A DNA stretch of 64,000 nucleotides from Unio delphinus (Eukaryota > Mollusca > Bivalvia > Unionida > Unionidae). The notes under the pieces were generated by a model, which made no database searches, was not told the origin of the DNA, and worked only from the letters and a program-made list of their open reading frames with translations. The stretch covers positions 4,951,001 through 5,015,000 of the forward strand of contig JAQISU010000166.1 in the NCBI GenBank assembly GCA_029339505.1. The letters are read 5' to 3'. Below are positions 1-11,857 of the stretch, one piece after another. Within the stretch, counting starts at the first letter, position 1. Each line of letters starts with the position of its first letter. A program made the position numbers and the translations under genes.

Positions 1-594
1 GTTCTTTTACATTTCATTTTGTATTCTAGGGAAATAAATTAAATTGTTTTTTGTTGACTTTTACAAAACTTGACACATTTTATTTTCTTGTTACTTAAAG
101 ACCATAAAGTCATAAAAAATAAAGTCTGTAAGCATACATTTTGTGTTGTTTTTAGTGTAAAATGTTTGCATCTGTTATGTTTGGATCTGTATACTTAGGC
201 TGTGTTAATGAGCTATGCCTATGGACATTAAAACATGGTACATGATGACGTTCATTTATTAACTAATCAGTGTTTGAGATAGACTGACAGCAGTGCTGTC
301 CAATCTTTTTGACACCATGGTCCACTGAATTTTCTTTCTTGAAGCTGGGGGCTGTGACAGATAACTTAAAAGCAATGACCATAAAAATTATTTACAATTG
401 TTAACCTGGTTAAAAAAGATAACTATGAAAATAGGCCATGAACCTTTCTTTTACATAAATGCACTAACATTTGCTCAAGCTCTGGTGGGCCATTTAAAAT
501 CAGCCTGCAAGCTGCAGGTTGGATAGCACATATGTATAGTAAGTTTCAGATTTTCATGGTTTGAATTGGATCTTTTCCTTATTAATAGTGATAT
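1..594. other. Upstream non-coding stretch, nothing recognised
   Basis: AT-rich sequence without a convincing coding frame, RNA gene or repeat boundary. It could be intron or 5' flank of EOGT, since the first coding exon downstream is preceded by a splice acceptor and an upstream non-coding exon is therefore expected outside or within this stretch. I cannot place it. Confidence 0.4.
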
Positions 595-1069
595 TACCCT
601 ACATTTGCTATCAATTCGATACAGAATCAAACACAAAATTTGTTCTCTGTGCTATGTTTCAATGACAGACTCACCCATGTGTATACACCAGCTAGATCCT
701 TACACTCTTCTTCTGATAATCATATACTCATTGTTCCCAAGGTGAAAACAAAGTCATATGGACAACGTTCATTTGCACACCAGGGCCTGGCGATGTGGAA
801 TGAATTGCCAGTTGAAATTAGACAGAAAGCCACAGTGGTCCCTTTTAAGAGTGCTCTTAAGACTCACCTGTTTCGACTGCAGGGACAAACTTAGCAACCT
901 AATCATGTTTTGTATCTTATATGTTTTCAGCATGTTTTTATGTCTTCCAATTTCATTGTTTTTGTCATTTGTTGTTCTACTGTGTAGTTATATCATTATT
1001 GATAGTGTAAAGCGCTTAGAGCTTCATAAGATTAGGCGCTATGCAAAGTCCTCATTATTATTATTATAT
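595..1069 (+). mobile_element. L2-clade LINE, 3' end fragment
   Basis: The stretch encodes the C-terminal part of an L2-type ORF2 (YTPARSLHSSSDN, then AMWNELPVEIRQK and LKTHLFRL). It is followed by the characteristic 3' end around 1010-1068, a hairpin-like GCGCTTAGAG...TAGGCGCTATGCAAAGTC, and then a short ATT repeat. It is closely similar to the 3' end of the L2 copy ending at 18249, but lacks a short internal stretch present there (after CAATGACAGACTC). It ends only about 75 bp before EOGT coding exon 1. It is 5'-truncated and not coding for a host protein. Confidence 0.85.
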
Positions 1070-1142
1070 GAAGGAGGGGTAATACTATATCATCACAAAA
1101 TGATTTAAGTCTTTAAGTGACTGTAAATGATTTCTTTTCCAG

Positions 1143-1321
1143 AAATGACATGGAAGTGTAGGATGATCCTGGTCATTGTCACATTGTTATACACATGTTT
1201 TGGTTGCTATGGATACAATTGGACTAAGATAAACCTATACCGAGAGCATATTCCACCTTTCTTCAACAATAATCCTGAAATCAAGCTTCTCTGTAATATG
1301 ACTGATACTTGTCCTTATAAA
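1143..1321 (+). CDS. EOGT: EOGT coding exon 1 (signal peptide and N-terminus)
   Basis: First visible coding exon of EGF domain-specific O-linked N-acetylglucosamine transferase (CAZy GT61), which in animals adds GlcNAc to Ser/Thr of EGF repeats in the ER lumen. A pyrimidine-rich acceptor ends with AG at 1141-1142, the ATG is at 1145, and the donor GTAAGT starts at 1322, leaving phase 0. The start at 1145 is preferred because an in-frame upstream ATG at 1127 lies inside the acceptor tract. The peptide starts with a hydrophobic signal sequence (about residues 6-23), then YNWT, REHIPPFFNNNPEIKLLC and CPYK, which resemble the vertebrate EOGT N-terminus. Two N-glycosylation sequons (NWT, NMT) are visible. 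The exon implies an upstream non-coding exon, which I do not see. Confidence 0.88.
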
Positions 1322-2328
1322 GTAAGTAATAGTAGAAAGACTTGTATGTAGAAGGAATGTCAAAGGAGTAGATTTGTATTCATAATGATATTATAAAGAC
1401 TTGTCATTAAAGGCCTGGATCATAGCAGAACACTAAACGTTTCAACATTGATCAAAAAGTAAAGTCTGAACAAAAACCTGTTCGTGCCTCCACTGTTGCA
1501 GCAAGGTAATCTTTATTGGGTCAGCTCCATCTGTCTCTGCCAAGAGGCTTGTTTGCTGAATAACACAAAAATGACACACAAATGATTAGGCAAGCCTATG
1601 TGTATGCATATGCAGATCTTCTGATTAGATTTTATTAAAGCAAGTTTAAAATCTTTTAAAACACTTTTATAACATTCTGGACTTTTTAGTTAAAGACCTT
1701 GTTGGCAAAAATAATTAGGTGCACAATAAATAAGAACATAAGACTCATTTAAATAGCTGTGAATGTTGTATTTTCACTGCTGTGTTTGGCATTTCTCCCA
1801 TATTTCAGCAGCAGAAGATATGGGCATGCAAATTTGATAGTAAAAAAAATGATTTTGTAGTTTAATCATATGAATATATACACTATGGATTTCATTTTCA
1901 TAAATTAAGTTTATTATCCAATAGAATTAGTAACGTATGATTTTTACTGACAGGTAGTCAGTTTGTGCCAGATAATATGGCATTTCCTATTTGACTTTGT
2001 GAAAACTACAGATGTTTTGCATGTATTCATGCATAGTCTAAACTAAAGAACACTGGCAATCAGAAGAAAATATTTAATAACATTTTTGACATATTTTCCT
2101 TTTATTCTGTTAATTAGAAGTGTTCAGTTTAATTTTAAGGATTGACCTGTTTCTTTTTTATTTCTCTTTTTTTAAATTTCAATCAGACATGAATTCACTG
2201 CAAAAACACTGCAGACTTAATTGTGCTCAATAATGCAGATCACGTAATATGCACATTATTCTTTCCATTTAAAAGTTATAGAATTTCTTCATAAATATCA
2301 TAATTGCTTGAATGTATGTTTTTTGCAG
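1322..2328 (+). other. EOGT: EOGT intron 1, nothing recognised
   Basis: AT-rich intron of about 1.0 kb between GTAAGT and TTTTTTGCAG. I see no coding frame, RNA gene or clear repeat in it. Confidence 0.8.
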
Positions 2329-2426
2329 GAAGACCTGTTAATTAAATATTGTTGGGGATATGAAGAGAATTGTAAAGTGTCAGACAGAATTAAAACTCCA
2401 TTGTGTGATGGTTTAAGTCAGAATGG
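2329..2426 (+). CDS. EOGT: EOGT coding exon 2
   Basis: 98-nt exon, entering in phase 0 and leaving with two bases of a Gly codon (donor GG/GTAAGT). It encodes EDLLIKYCWGYEENCK and CDGLSQNG. The KYCWGYE..C pattern is a cysteine-containing signature of EOGT N-terminal regions. The acceptor is TTTTTTGCAG ending at 2328. The frame joins exon 1 and exon 3 without adjustment. Confidence 0.9.
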
Positions 2427-2689
2427 GTAAGTAAATAGCTTACAGAAGAATATTTAGATCTATTTTGGAAATATTATGAGTAGATAAAGCAAACACATTT
2501 CCATTTTGTATTAGTCAGCCAGAGGAAAGAACAATGGCTTTATCATTCATGAGCAAAATTGGGAAGGGGGTGAGGAGCTGAGAGGTTGTACATCAACAGC
2601 TTACATTGCACCTATCCAGGCAATAATATTCTCAGCTTTAGTTTATGATAGCTCATTTGTAGTTTATGAAAATTCTTCTACAGTAATAA

Positions 2690-3540
2690 TAAATCATTTG
2701 TAGATGGAAGCTCATATGTAGTTTATGGAAGCTCAGTTGTAGTTGATAGAAGCTCAGATGTAGTTTATGAAAGCTCAGTTGTAGTTGATGGAAGCTCAGT
2801 TGTAGTTGATGGAAGCTCAGTTGTAGTTTATGAAAGCTCAGTTGTAGTTGATGGAAGCTCAGTTGTAGTTTATGGAACCTCAGTTGTAGTTTATGGAAGT
2901 TCAGTTGTAGTTGATGGAAGCTCAATTGTAGTTTATGAAAACTCAGTTGTAGTTGATGGAAGCTCAGTTGTAGTTGATGGAAGCTCAGTTGTAGTTTATA
3001 GAAGTTCAGTTGTACTTGATGGAAGCTCATCTGTAGTTTATGGAATTTCAGATGTATTTTATGAAAGCTCAGATGAAGTTTATGGAAGTTCAGTTGTAGT
3101 TGCTGGAAGCTCAGCTGTAGTTGACAGAAGTTCATTTGTAGTTGATGGAAGCTCAGTTGTAGTTTTTGGAAGCTCAGCTGTATTTTATGGAAGCTCAGAT
3201 GTATTTGATGGAAGCTCAGCTTTAGTTTATGGAAGTTCAGTTGTAGTTGATGGAAGCTCATCTGTAGTTTATGGAATTTCAGATGTATTTTATGAAAGCT
3301 CAGATGAAGTTTATGGAAGTTCAGTTGTAGTTGCTGGAAGCTCAGCTGTAGTTGACAGAAGTTCATTTGTAGTTGATGGAAGCTCAGTTGTAGTTTATGG
3401 AAGCTCAGCTGTATTTTATGGAAGCTCAGCTGCAGTTTATGAAAACTCAGCTATTAGTTTATGAAAGCTCATCTGTAGTTTATAGAATTTTAGTTGTAGT
3501 TTATGAAAGCTCAGATCTAGTTGATGGAAGCACAGCTGAA
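2690..3540. repeat. 21-bp minisatellite with 231-bp higher-order unit
   Basis: About 40 diverged copies of a 21-bp unit (GTTGATGGAAGCTCAGTTGTA and variants). Inside it, a block starting near 3021 recurs near 3252 with almost no change, an offset of 231 bp or 11 units, so the array also grew by a larger segmental duplication. Because 21 is a multiple of three and the unit has no antisense stop, the minus strand is open for 237 codons of a 7-residue repeat. I treat that frame as a by-product. Confidence 0.93.
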
Positions 3541-3699
3541 TCTTATGAAAGTGTAAGCTGTAAACAATGTAAAGCTGAGGATTTTGTCCTTTTATTCTAT
3601 TGTCTTCTTTACAAAGATTGACTTGCTAGCACTATAGTTGTCAAAAGTAAGAGGAAGAAAATGTCAAAACTTTTTTTCTGCTGATGTTAAAATGATTTA

Positions 3700-3960
3700 G
3701 TCATGTACAAGAGTCAGTTCATGTTCCCCAGGTTAATTAGAAAAGTTCCCAATGGAAATTATAAAACTACCTTTAAATATAATCCAGCTCAATGGATGAA
3801 AAGTGGAACCTGTTCAATTAGACAAATCCATTATAACTTAAAGTATAAATTTATTAACCTTCTACTTTGTTTTGTACTGTACATGTATGTAATGTACCTA
3901 GCTGGAGCATGCCCATTTCAATTTTCTGTTTATTATGTCCATATATAGATATAGCTTATT

Positions 3961-4015
<55 letters not shown>

Positions 4016-4111
4016 CTATAAATGTAAATATGTAAAGGATTAGTTCCATTCAACTAATTGTGTCACCTTTTACAAAAATAAAGTCATTATTACTATTATT
4101 ATTATTGTTAT
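3700..4111 (+). mobile_element. LINE 3'-end fragment (same family as the minus-strand LINE)
   Basis: The + strand here carries the end of the LINE ORF2 (PAQWMKSGTCSI) and its 3' untranslated region. The UTR includes a long GT run, the block GGATTAGTTCCATTCAACTA then TTGTGTCACC, and an ATAAAGTCATTATTA tail. The same blocks recur at 5366-5585 and, reversed, at 6607-6990. It is a 5'-truncated insertion whose ATT tail was later hit by the TIR element at 4114. Confidence 0.8.
3963..4014. repeat. (GT)n microsatellite
   Basis: About 25 uninterrupted TG units inside the LINE 3' untranslated region. An impure GT/GCGC run sits at the same place in the related fragment near 5419. Confidence 0.95.
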
Positions 4112-4113
4112 TA

Positions 4114-5307
4114 CCGTATTTTGGTGTGTATAACGCGCACCGATGTATAACGTGCACCCCGATTTTCGACCCAAAATAAGTGGAAAAAACGTAGTTCTGC
4201 CATATAACGCGCATGTGATATAATGCATTTTAAAATTTTGACTACCGCTATTTCGCTCTGTTTTCATAGTGCAACAACAGTTGGTCATTTTAGATAGTGA
4301 ATGAAAAAGTGGCAATATTGATATTGTATCTTTCCGATTTTATTGTTGGCCCTTAAAAGGGCCCTTTAAATGTTCGTCTAGTTGACGCAGTCTATTGCAT
4401 CAAATCCCTCAAATTCCACTTTGTCTTCATCACTTTCGAAAAGTCGCTGTATGTCCTGAATCAATTAAATACTGCTCACCGAGACAAAGCATTGTAACTA
4501 TGTTGAGCGCATCAAAGCTTACCTGGCGCCGGTTACCGTGAAAAGACCACACCGAGTCGATGAAGCATTGAAGCCATTGATCACTGTATAATCGCAAAGA
4601 TATCTCAAATACTATGATTTAAGATGAGAAATAAAACTAAGTAACAAGCTTATTTTCCAAAGAGGAAAAAAAATGTTTCCCGACTTCATACATTGATTAT
4701 TTTGTTCCACAACGTATCAGTGTTCCCGTAAGAAAGAACCCGTAGTCGCAAAAATATATATGTCCACAACAGATGCTCTGATGAGAACATTAACACTAGT
4801 TGAATTCTACACATATTATATTTCAATTCGACCAATAATAAATGAAGAAAAATTCGATTAGATCAACAGTTATGGAATACGGTACTGAACATTTACGAAA
4901 CAAGTACGGTAATCCACACAGTGGTATTTGTTCCGCTCCAATGCGGCACTTTGCACAGCTTTTGAACAAAGGCAAGTCGTTATGTACATGTATTTTCGGC
5001 CGTGGCACAGAACAAAACTTGACACAGTGACGTGAAATGAAACCAGTTTATTAACATAAGCAATCAAAGAACAAGACTATTTGTAAGCATTATTTATTTC
5101 TTTAATACGGCTAGTACCGGTAAACATTTTAGTTACAATGCAATGTACAATGGATTTAATATTTCACAAGTAGTGAGTGCCTTCATCCTCTTCAAAACGA
5201 CCTGGAAAAAATCTTTTTTTTTTTAGTTCTTGTATACAACGCGCACCCCCCGACTTAAGATAAGAAAATAAGGTAAAAAAAGTGCGCGTTATACACAACA
5301 AAATACG

Positions 5308-5308
<1 letters not shown>
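4114..5308. mobile_element. Non-autonomous TIR DNA transposon, TA target duplication
   Basis: A 1195-bp element bounded by inverted termini CCGTATTTTGGTGTGTATAA (left) and its near-perfect reverse complement ending AAAATACGG (right); about 27 terminal bases match with one mismatch. It is flanked by TA on both sides (4112-4113 and 5309-5310), inside the ATT tail of a LINE. Further TATAACGCGCA-like subterminal motifs lie within about 100 bp of both ends. No transposase frame is visible. The TA duplication fits the IS630-Tc1-mariner/pogo group, but the family is inference. Confidence 0.85.
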
Positions 5309-5365
<57 letters not shown>

Positions 5366-5590
5366 CACAATAGAGCTGTTTATGATGTCCATTTGTAAAT
5401 AAAGGTTATTGTCAATGCTGTGTGTGCGTGTGTGTGCGCGCCTGTGTGTGTACCGCATGTTACTATGTACATGTACTTTAAATGTAAATATGCATGTAAT
5501 AGAGGGCCACAAGTAGGATTAGTTCCATGCATCTATTTGTGTCACCCTCTTTACATAATGCAATTATTATTATTATTAATTGAATTGATA
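5309..5590 (+). mobile_element. LINE tail and 3' UTR fragment
   Basis: An ATT run (to about 5365) is followed by another copy of the LINE 3' untranslated region: a GT-rich tract near 5419, then GAGGGCCACAAGTAGGATTA, TGTGTCACCCTCTTTA and a second ATT tail. It carries no coding part. Confidence 0.7.
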
Positions 5591-5689
5591 GTAGATAATG
5601 TCAAACTGTATTTAGGTTGACACATTTTAGTGGTTGAATAGTCCATCAATACTAGGTTCATTGCCCAAATATGTTACCTTTGCTCCCAG

Positions 5690-5925
5690 GGGTCCAGAGT
5701 GGTCAAGTGGTCTAAAGCACTCACTATTCCAGATCACTGCCATCTCACCTCCGTCTGTGTGGGTTTGAGCCTCAGGCTCAGCTAACATGGGTACATGAGA
5801 AAGCCTGACAGTAGCTTCTCATGGGTTGGTGGTTATTCCAGGGGTTTCCCAGGGTTCTTCCTGCACCATTTATATTGGCTGCCATGTATAGTCTATCTTG
5901 TGCTGAAAAATGGTGTTAAACCTAC
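5690..5925 (+). mobile_element. tRNA-derived SINE
   Basis: The head resembles a class II tRNA (AGTGGTCAAGTGGTCTAAAGC as A-box region, GGGTTTGAGCC as a decayed B box). It is followed by a central block (TAGCTTCTCATGGGTTGGTGG, CCAGGGTTCTTCC, ACCATTTATATTGGCTGCCA) and GCTGAAAAATGGTGTTAAAC. The same layout recurs at 29593-29843. No tail or target duplication is clear here. Confidence 0.78.
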
Positions 5926-6754
5926 AACAGCAGCCTTTGCACCCTGCTAATTTTAGCTCACCAGGTCATAAGGACATGTGAGCTTATGATACAGTATTTC
6001 ATCCACTGTGTGTTGTCAGTTTTTACCACTTTAGAGGTTATGTTTCTGCTTCAGTTTTTCTCAGACTTGGACTCGCATCAAATTCTTGACAAATTTGGTA
6101 GTTAGAATGAGGTGATCTTGCATCTGTTTGGCTTAGCTTGTTACTACTCTGGAGGCCATAGTTCTTACTTCATCTTGTTCAGATTTTGAAAATAAGTTAA
6201 TGTCATCAAGCTCTCAGTTGAGCTGGTCAATGAGGGTTCTTACAGCAGCAGATTTGCTGAGCTTCCCAATCCTATTTTGATCTGAATGAAATATGTTAGT
6301 ATTTACTTCAAGCAAGCAAATATCTTTTTCTGTATTGAAGAAATATGATATATTATTAAAGTAAAGATTACAGGGATTCAAAAAGAAAACATTAGTATTA
6401 CAATAAAAGAGATCTATGATAAAACAAAATTATATTATGAAATTATGTACTACAAATGGTGTTAATGATATGTTATGATCACTTTTAGTATTTATACACT
6501 TTAAAAATAATTATTTAATCAATATTGGTTAAAATAATGATGAATTATACAAACATGCTGCATATTGTATACTAAGAAAGACAGCATTTTAAAATATTGT
6601 ATAAAGTTTAAAGTTGTATTCTTACTACTACTTCTACTACTACTACTAATGACTTTATTTAAAGAGGGTGACACAATTAGTTGCATGGAAGTAATCCTCC
6701 TTGTGGCCCTCTATTATATGCATATTTACATACAGAGTACATGTGCATAGTTGC

Positions 6755-6807
<53 letters not shown>

Positions 6808-6989
6808 GCATTGATAATAAGCTACATGTATAAATGAACATAATAAACAGAAAGTTTTGTAAAACATGATCAAGCTAGGTACATTGTGTATATACAGTAT
6901 AAAAATTGTGAGATGACAAAATGGAAGGTTTGAGAATCTTATGCTTTAAGTTGTAATGTATTTGTCAAATCAAACAGGTTCCACTTTTC

Positions 6990-9900
6990 ATCCATTGAAT
7001 TAGATGATAATTAAATGTATTTATATTTGTACTTTCTCTAATTTCCTTTGGGATTCGATTCCAAATTAGTGACCCCGAATATTTAAAACTTTTCTTAAAG
7101 AGTTCTTTATTTGGTTTTGGAATGCAGAGGTGGTTAGCTGAAATTGATTTTAAATTGGGAGTGTTGCCGTGTTTTCTAGCATGAAATAGTTCTTTGAGAT
7201 ATGATTGGGGCCATATTGTTTGAAACTTTGTGCATAAGTCTAGCCTTTATCAAAAATATTCGTTCACTTACTGTTAACATTTTAATATTATTCATTGCAT
7301 TTGGGATGTTTTCAGCATTATCTAGGATGAGTTTGCAAGCTCTTTTTTGCAAGTGGAATAATTTGCAAATATTCTTGTCGGTAGTGTTTCCCCAGATAAC
7401 ATTACAGTAGTCTAGGTGTGGTTGTATATAGCTTTTGTAATATATTAACCTATGTTTAGTTGATAGATATGGCCTAATCTTGCTTAATAACCAAAGACAT
7501 GAATTGACTTTATGACATGACTTGAATATGTTCATTCCATTGCAAATTGTTGTCAACCATTACCCCAAGGATTTTGTCATGGGTTACCATTTGTAGACCA
7601 ATTTCATTCAACTTGAGATTCAAATTGTTATTTTCCAATTTTGCTCTTTTTTGTTGGGTAGTAATCATTAATACTTTAGTCTTGCCCGTGTTTACTTTCA
7701 TGCCATTTTCCTTACACCAGGAATCTATTCTAAGTAAGGCTGTCTGAAGGGAGACCTCTAGGTCTGATTTTAGTTGTTTGAAATCTGATAGAGTGGTGTC
7801 ATCTGCATATAAGTCGGTAGATGAAATGCAGTTGCCTATTTTCAGTGGTAGATCATTTATGAAAATGAGAAAGAGGATTGGGCCAAGGATTAATCCTTGT
7901 GGTACTCCACATGTAATTGGTTCTTCTTTAGAAAAACTGCTATTTATTTTGACACTGTTTTCTCATTGTTAGATATGATGTAAACCAATCAATTGTTGAA
8001 TTGTCACATTGATAAATGCTTAAGTTATTGATAAGAATATCATGATCAACAAGGTCAAAAGCCTTTCTAAGATCAACCATTACGGATCCAACTAATTTTC
8101 CCTGATCCAAGGCAGTAATCCATCTATCTATCATGGAGATCAAAGCTGTCTCACAGGAGTGGTTTTCTCTGAACCCTGATTGGTTTTGATGAATTAAATT
8201 ATAGTTTGATAGATACATCGAAAGATTGTCATGGACATGCTTGTAACGGGGGTTTTCGGTATCAAGCGCTATTGGTACAATATTGCACAAGCCACTGGTC
8301 AGAGGTATTGCGCAACTTGGAAAACAACACTCGAAACCGCCTCCCGCTAATACTCGTTATCTAAAGGATGACCTCTACGGTGTGATTTGCCCGGTTATAG
8401 AATGGATATGGTAATCTGAGTCGGTATGTTGAACAAAGACAACACACAAGCCCCCGTAAAGATAAATAAAGAATTTAATCAAAATAAAAATCAAGAGAAG
8501 AAAGACACAGTAAATTACAATTTTCTTTCCTTCTCAATACTCTTAGTTCAGAAGCACTTTAAAACCGAAGTTTAAAATAATGGATACATTAATTAAAATT
8601 CAAACACTAATAAAATAGACGAATTTAGCCGTTAATAGCTGATAGCAAATTTCATCACGAAATCGAGTGTTCATTAACATTGGACCGCTTGGTAAATTCA
8701 CAATGACCTGTTCGACGACTGTTTTTTCCTTCTGCGTGCGTCTCGACTTTAACTTGCCCTTTGGTTGAACGTGGGATTCCACAACTCTGACTTCTAACTT
8801 CTTTTCCCTCATTTGAATCTCGATCTCCTCGCTATTTCTCTCTCTTCAAACAAACTATTTTCCTTTGAAAAGAAAAGGGTAAAACACCCTAAGTATCTCG
8901 TTAGGTTTTGAGAGTTGAGAATGTCCATCCGTCTTTCTGGTTCGAACATCAGATCTTACTATCAGTGATAACCTTTATACGGCTAACAAATACTACACAA
9001 GTCTTCCGATCAATGCAGCTATACCGCTAATTATCAATATCAGAATTTGGGGAAGTCACATATATTCCCGTAAATCATTACGTAAAGTGAGGCAATATAT
9101 CATAGCCCACAATCAATATTCACTAATATGATAAATTCAAATTAATGTAACACTTTCCAATCATAAATGTACACGGCGGGTTTTCTACACCACCCATTAA
9201 CCTACCTAAGTATATAAGGTGAAAATGCTAAGTCAGAATTCAAAAGTACATTACTAAATCACTGTAAAAACCAAACTATTCATTCAAAATCAACACATCA
9301 TGCATCTGTAACGACTTAACATCATATAAATTACATTATTATAAATGTGGACAATTCCTACAAAATCAAACAGATCATGCATCTGTAACTAAGAAACATC
9401 ATATAAATTACATCATGATAAATGTGAATTTGAGTTAAATGCTTTGTGTTTTTGGCGTGCTCTCTCGACCATTGGGTTTTTGGCGGTCTTTCCTGAGCCT
9501 ATTGTTTTTTCGAAGGTACTGCTCTAAAAATAACCTCCGGAGTCTTTGCGATGTATTTTTTTTTTCTCTTCCTCTCTTGCAAAGGTCTTCCATACTGATT
9601 AAAATTCATTAGCTCAGAGAATATATTTCCCCCAATTTCAGGGATCGACCCACCCGATTCCATATTTGACCAATCGGAATAAATGCTATTCCTACAGACA
9701 TTTGGAAAACTGCCTATCAATGTGCCAAAAATGCCACCTGGGGTTGCCTCAACACCCTGGCATTTCTCTCAATCACTTTTTGACAGTTCTACATGCGAAT
9801 TTCACTTTCTCTAATCTGTCATACACCTAGTTCGTTTTTACTATAAACATAGGCCAGTGTGACCTGAGTTAGAAAAACATTTCTTTGGCAAACTCTACTC

Positions 9901-11760
9901 CAAGACAGTTAATTGTCGGCTAGACTAAGAATTAATTAATGGATTTCACTGCCAAAAAATTTGGCACTTGACAATGCTTTTCAAGTAGTTTGGACAGAGT
10001 TGGCCATATAGATATAGGTCTGTAGTTATTGACATCTTCTTTACTGCCAGACTTGTGAATGGGGGTAATTTTTGCCAGTTTCCATGTCTGGGGAAACACT
10101 GAAACACATATGCTTAGATTACATATGTAAGCTATGCTCGCAAATATTATGTTTGCAGCAGCCCTCAGGAGGCATGGTCCAATATTATCTAGACCTGTTG
10201 ATTTAGTTGTTTCAGTAGTTTGCAAAAATTTTAAAACTTTTTCATTTGGTATTGCAGAGATAAAAAAGTTTGTGTCAGGTGGAATTTTTTCCGAACAGAA
10301 ATTTCTGAATTCATCATGATTAGAGTTTACAATGGGTTCCTTAATTCTGGAAGCTACACTGAAAAAAAATTCATTGAATGTATTTGCTATTTCAACATCC
10401 TCATCAATAATCCAGCTTTTCTGGCTAAGTTATTGGGTTTTGGATGACCTTGTGGACCTTTTACCTGCACCTAGTTTGTTAAAAACGTTCCACATAGAAT
10501 TCGTATTGCAACCAAAGCTGACTGATAGTAATACTTCTTTGCCCTATTGATCATTTTGGTTACTTTATTTCTGAGCTTCCATCAACTACTTTATTTTCAT
10601 GGCGTCTAGAATGTCAGGAGTTAACCAATCATGTTGGAAGTCCAGTTTTACTCTATGTGTTTTCATTGGTACATGTTTATCTACTACTTGAGTAAAAAGT
10701 TGAGTCCATACATCAAGAGCATCATCCACATCATCAAACATAGATACAATACTCCAAGGAACATTACTGAGATCATCCAGAAATTTGTCTTCATCATAAT
10801 GCTTTAAATGATCTGTATGTTATGGTTTTATGAGTTTTGGATTTTACACCTGTTTTTAAGCTGGATTTTCTGGTTAGAAAAATAGGGAAGTGATCACTAA
10901 GACCTATCCTAGGAATATGTATTTTTGTCACATTTTCTTCCATGTTTGTATAAATATGATCTATTAGAGATTTTGAGTGATCAGTTTCTTGTGTTGGTTG
11001 GTCCACTAATTGGGTTAGACCAAAAGTTTCTGTGAAATTTAACCAATTTCTTTCAATCTGATTATTCATAAGATCCCTGTTGAAGTCACCTAATATGTAT
11101 ATTTTGTTTTGGTCATCAATCACTTTATCTAGTTGCTTTGCAAAATGCTCATTCCATCTGACCTTTGCAGAAGGGGACCTATAGACAAAGCCCACTAGGA
11201 ATGGCTTTGTATTTGATTGATTTACCTGGATTCATATTGCTTCAATTTCGTCTGATTCTAGATCATTTCTCCTTTCAACTGATAAACCATTTCTTACAAA
11301 AACAACAATACCTCCACCCACTGAATCTCTATCCCGTCTGATTGGTGTGCCATAACCATCAATCAACAACAAGTCATTTGCATGATTGTCATTTAAGTTT
11401 GTTTCTGTTTAACCCAGAATATGGACATTATCGACCTTAGATGATAATAATAAATTCAGTTGGTCAAATTTGTTATTCAGACCTTGTATATTTATATGCC
11501 CAATGTGTAGATCTTTTCCATTAATTCCTAGATCTAATATGTCCTTAAAGTAAATATTCTTAGGAGGGTCAGACAAGGAGTTTAGTTCCACACTGACATT
11601 TCTGGCATTTCTTGAAGCATGCATGTAGTCTTTGTTAGAACATTCACAAATACATAATGTACTTCCACATTCAAAACATCCATCACAGTTGTCAGTTTGA
11701 GAATTAAAATGTTCAGCTGAGGTCCCAAACGAAACAACATGTGCATCATCATCCAGTTGA
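6990..11760 (-). pseudogene. LINE ORF2: endonuclease and reverse transcriptase, broken
   Basis: Reading the minus strand from 11760 there is a Cys-rich stretch (CDGCFECGSTLCICEC near 11680-11630). An apurinic-type endonuclease follows with HINIQGL near 11490, GDFNRDL near 11080, SLIDHIYTN near 10970 and GLSDHFPI near 10885. The reverse transcriptase has NNYRPIS near 10040, then the insert at 9973-8242, NQSGFRENHSCETAL near 8150, DLRKAFDLVDHD near 8060, a GVPQG-like motif and YADDTT near 7800. The C-terminal region (PYLSTKHRLIYYKSYIQPHLDYCN) is near 7420. Several frames are needed, so the gene is dead. It would have carried out target-primed reverse transcription. Confidence 0.87.
8242..9973. 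mobile_element. Probable solo LTR (1.7 kb) with 5-bp target duplication
   Basis: The insert begins TGTAACGGGGG and ends ...TTGGCACTTGACA, so it has TG...CA ends. It is flanked by ATGCT at 8237-8241 and again at 9974-9978. Taking one ATGCT away with the insert brings the two halves of the LINE reverse transcriptase into register between the LEKH and VHD codons. TG/CA ends, a 5-bp duplication and no internal gene fit a solo LTR of a Gypsy- or BEL-type element. The 1.7-kb length is long for an LTR. A TATATAAGG sequence lies at about 9211, and two diverged 60-bp direct repeats lie at 9300-9424. A non-autonomous LTR element is the alternative. Confidence 0.72.
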
Positions 11761-11857
11761 GTTCCAAAGGTTTGTCTTAGAGAAATTATGTCTCATAAAC
11801 AGGGCACTATCTTCATAGCCATAAACCTAGCTCCTGTTGCTATAGTGAAACATTTCA

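Noticed and set aside
2653..3366. 237-codon minus-strand frame of heptad-like repeats
   Set aside because: It is the antisense of a 21-bp minisatellite; openness follows from unit length and composition, with no unique sequence or splice context.
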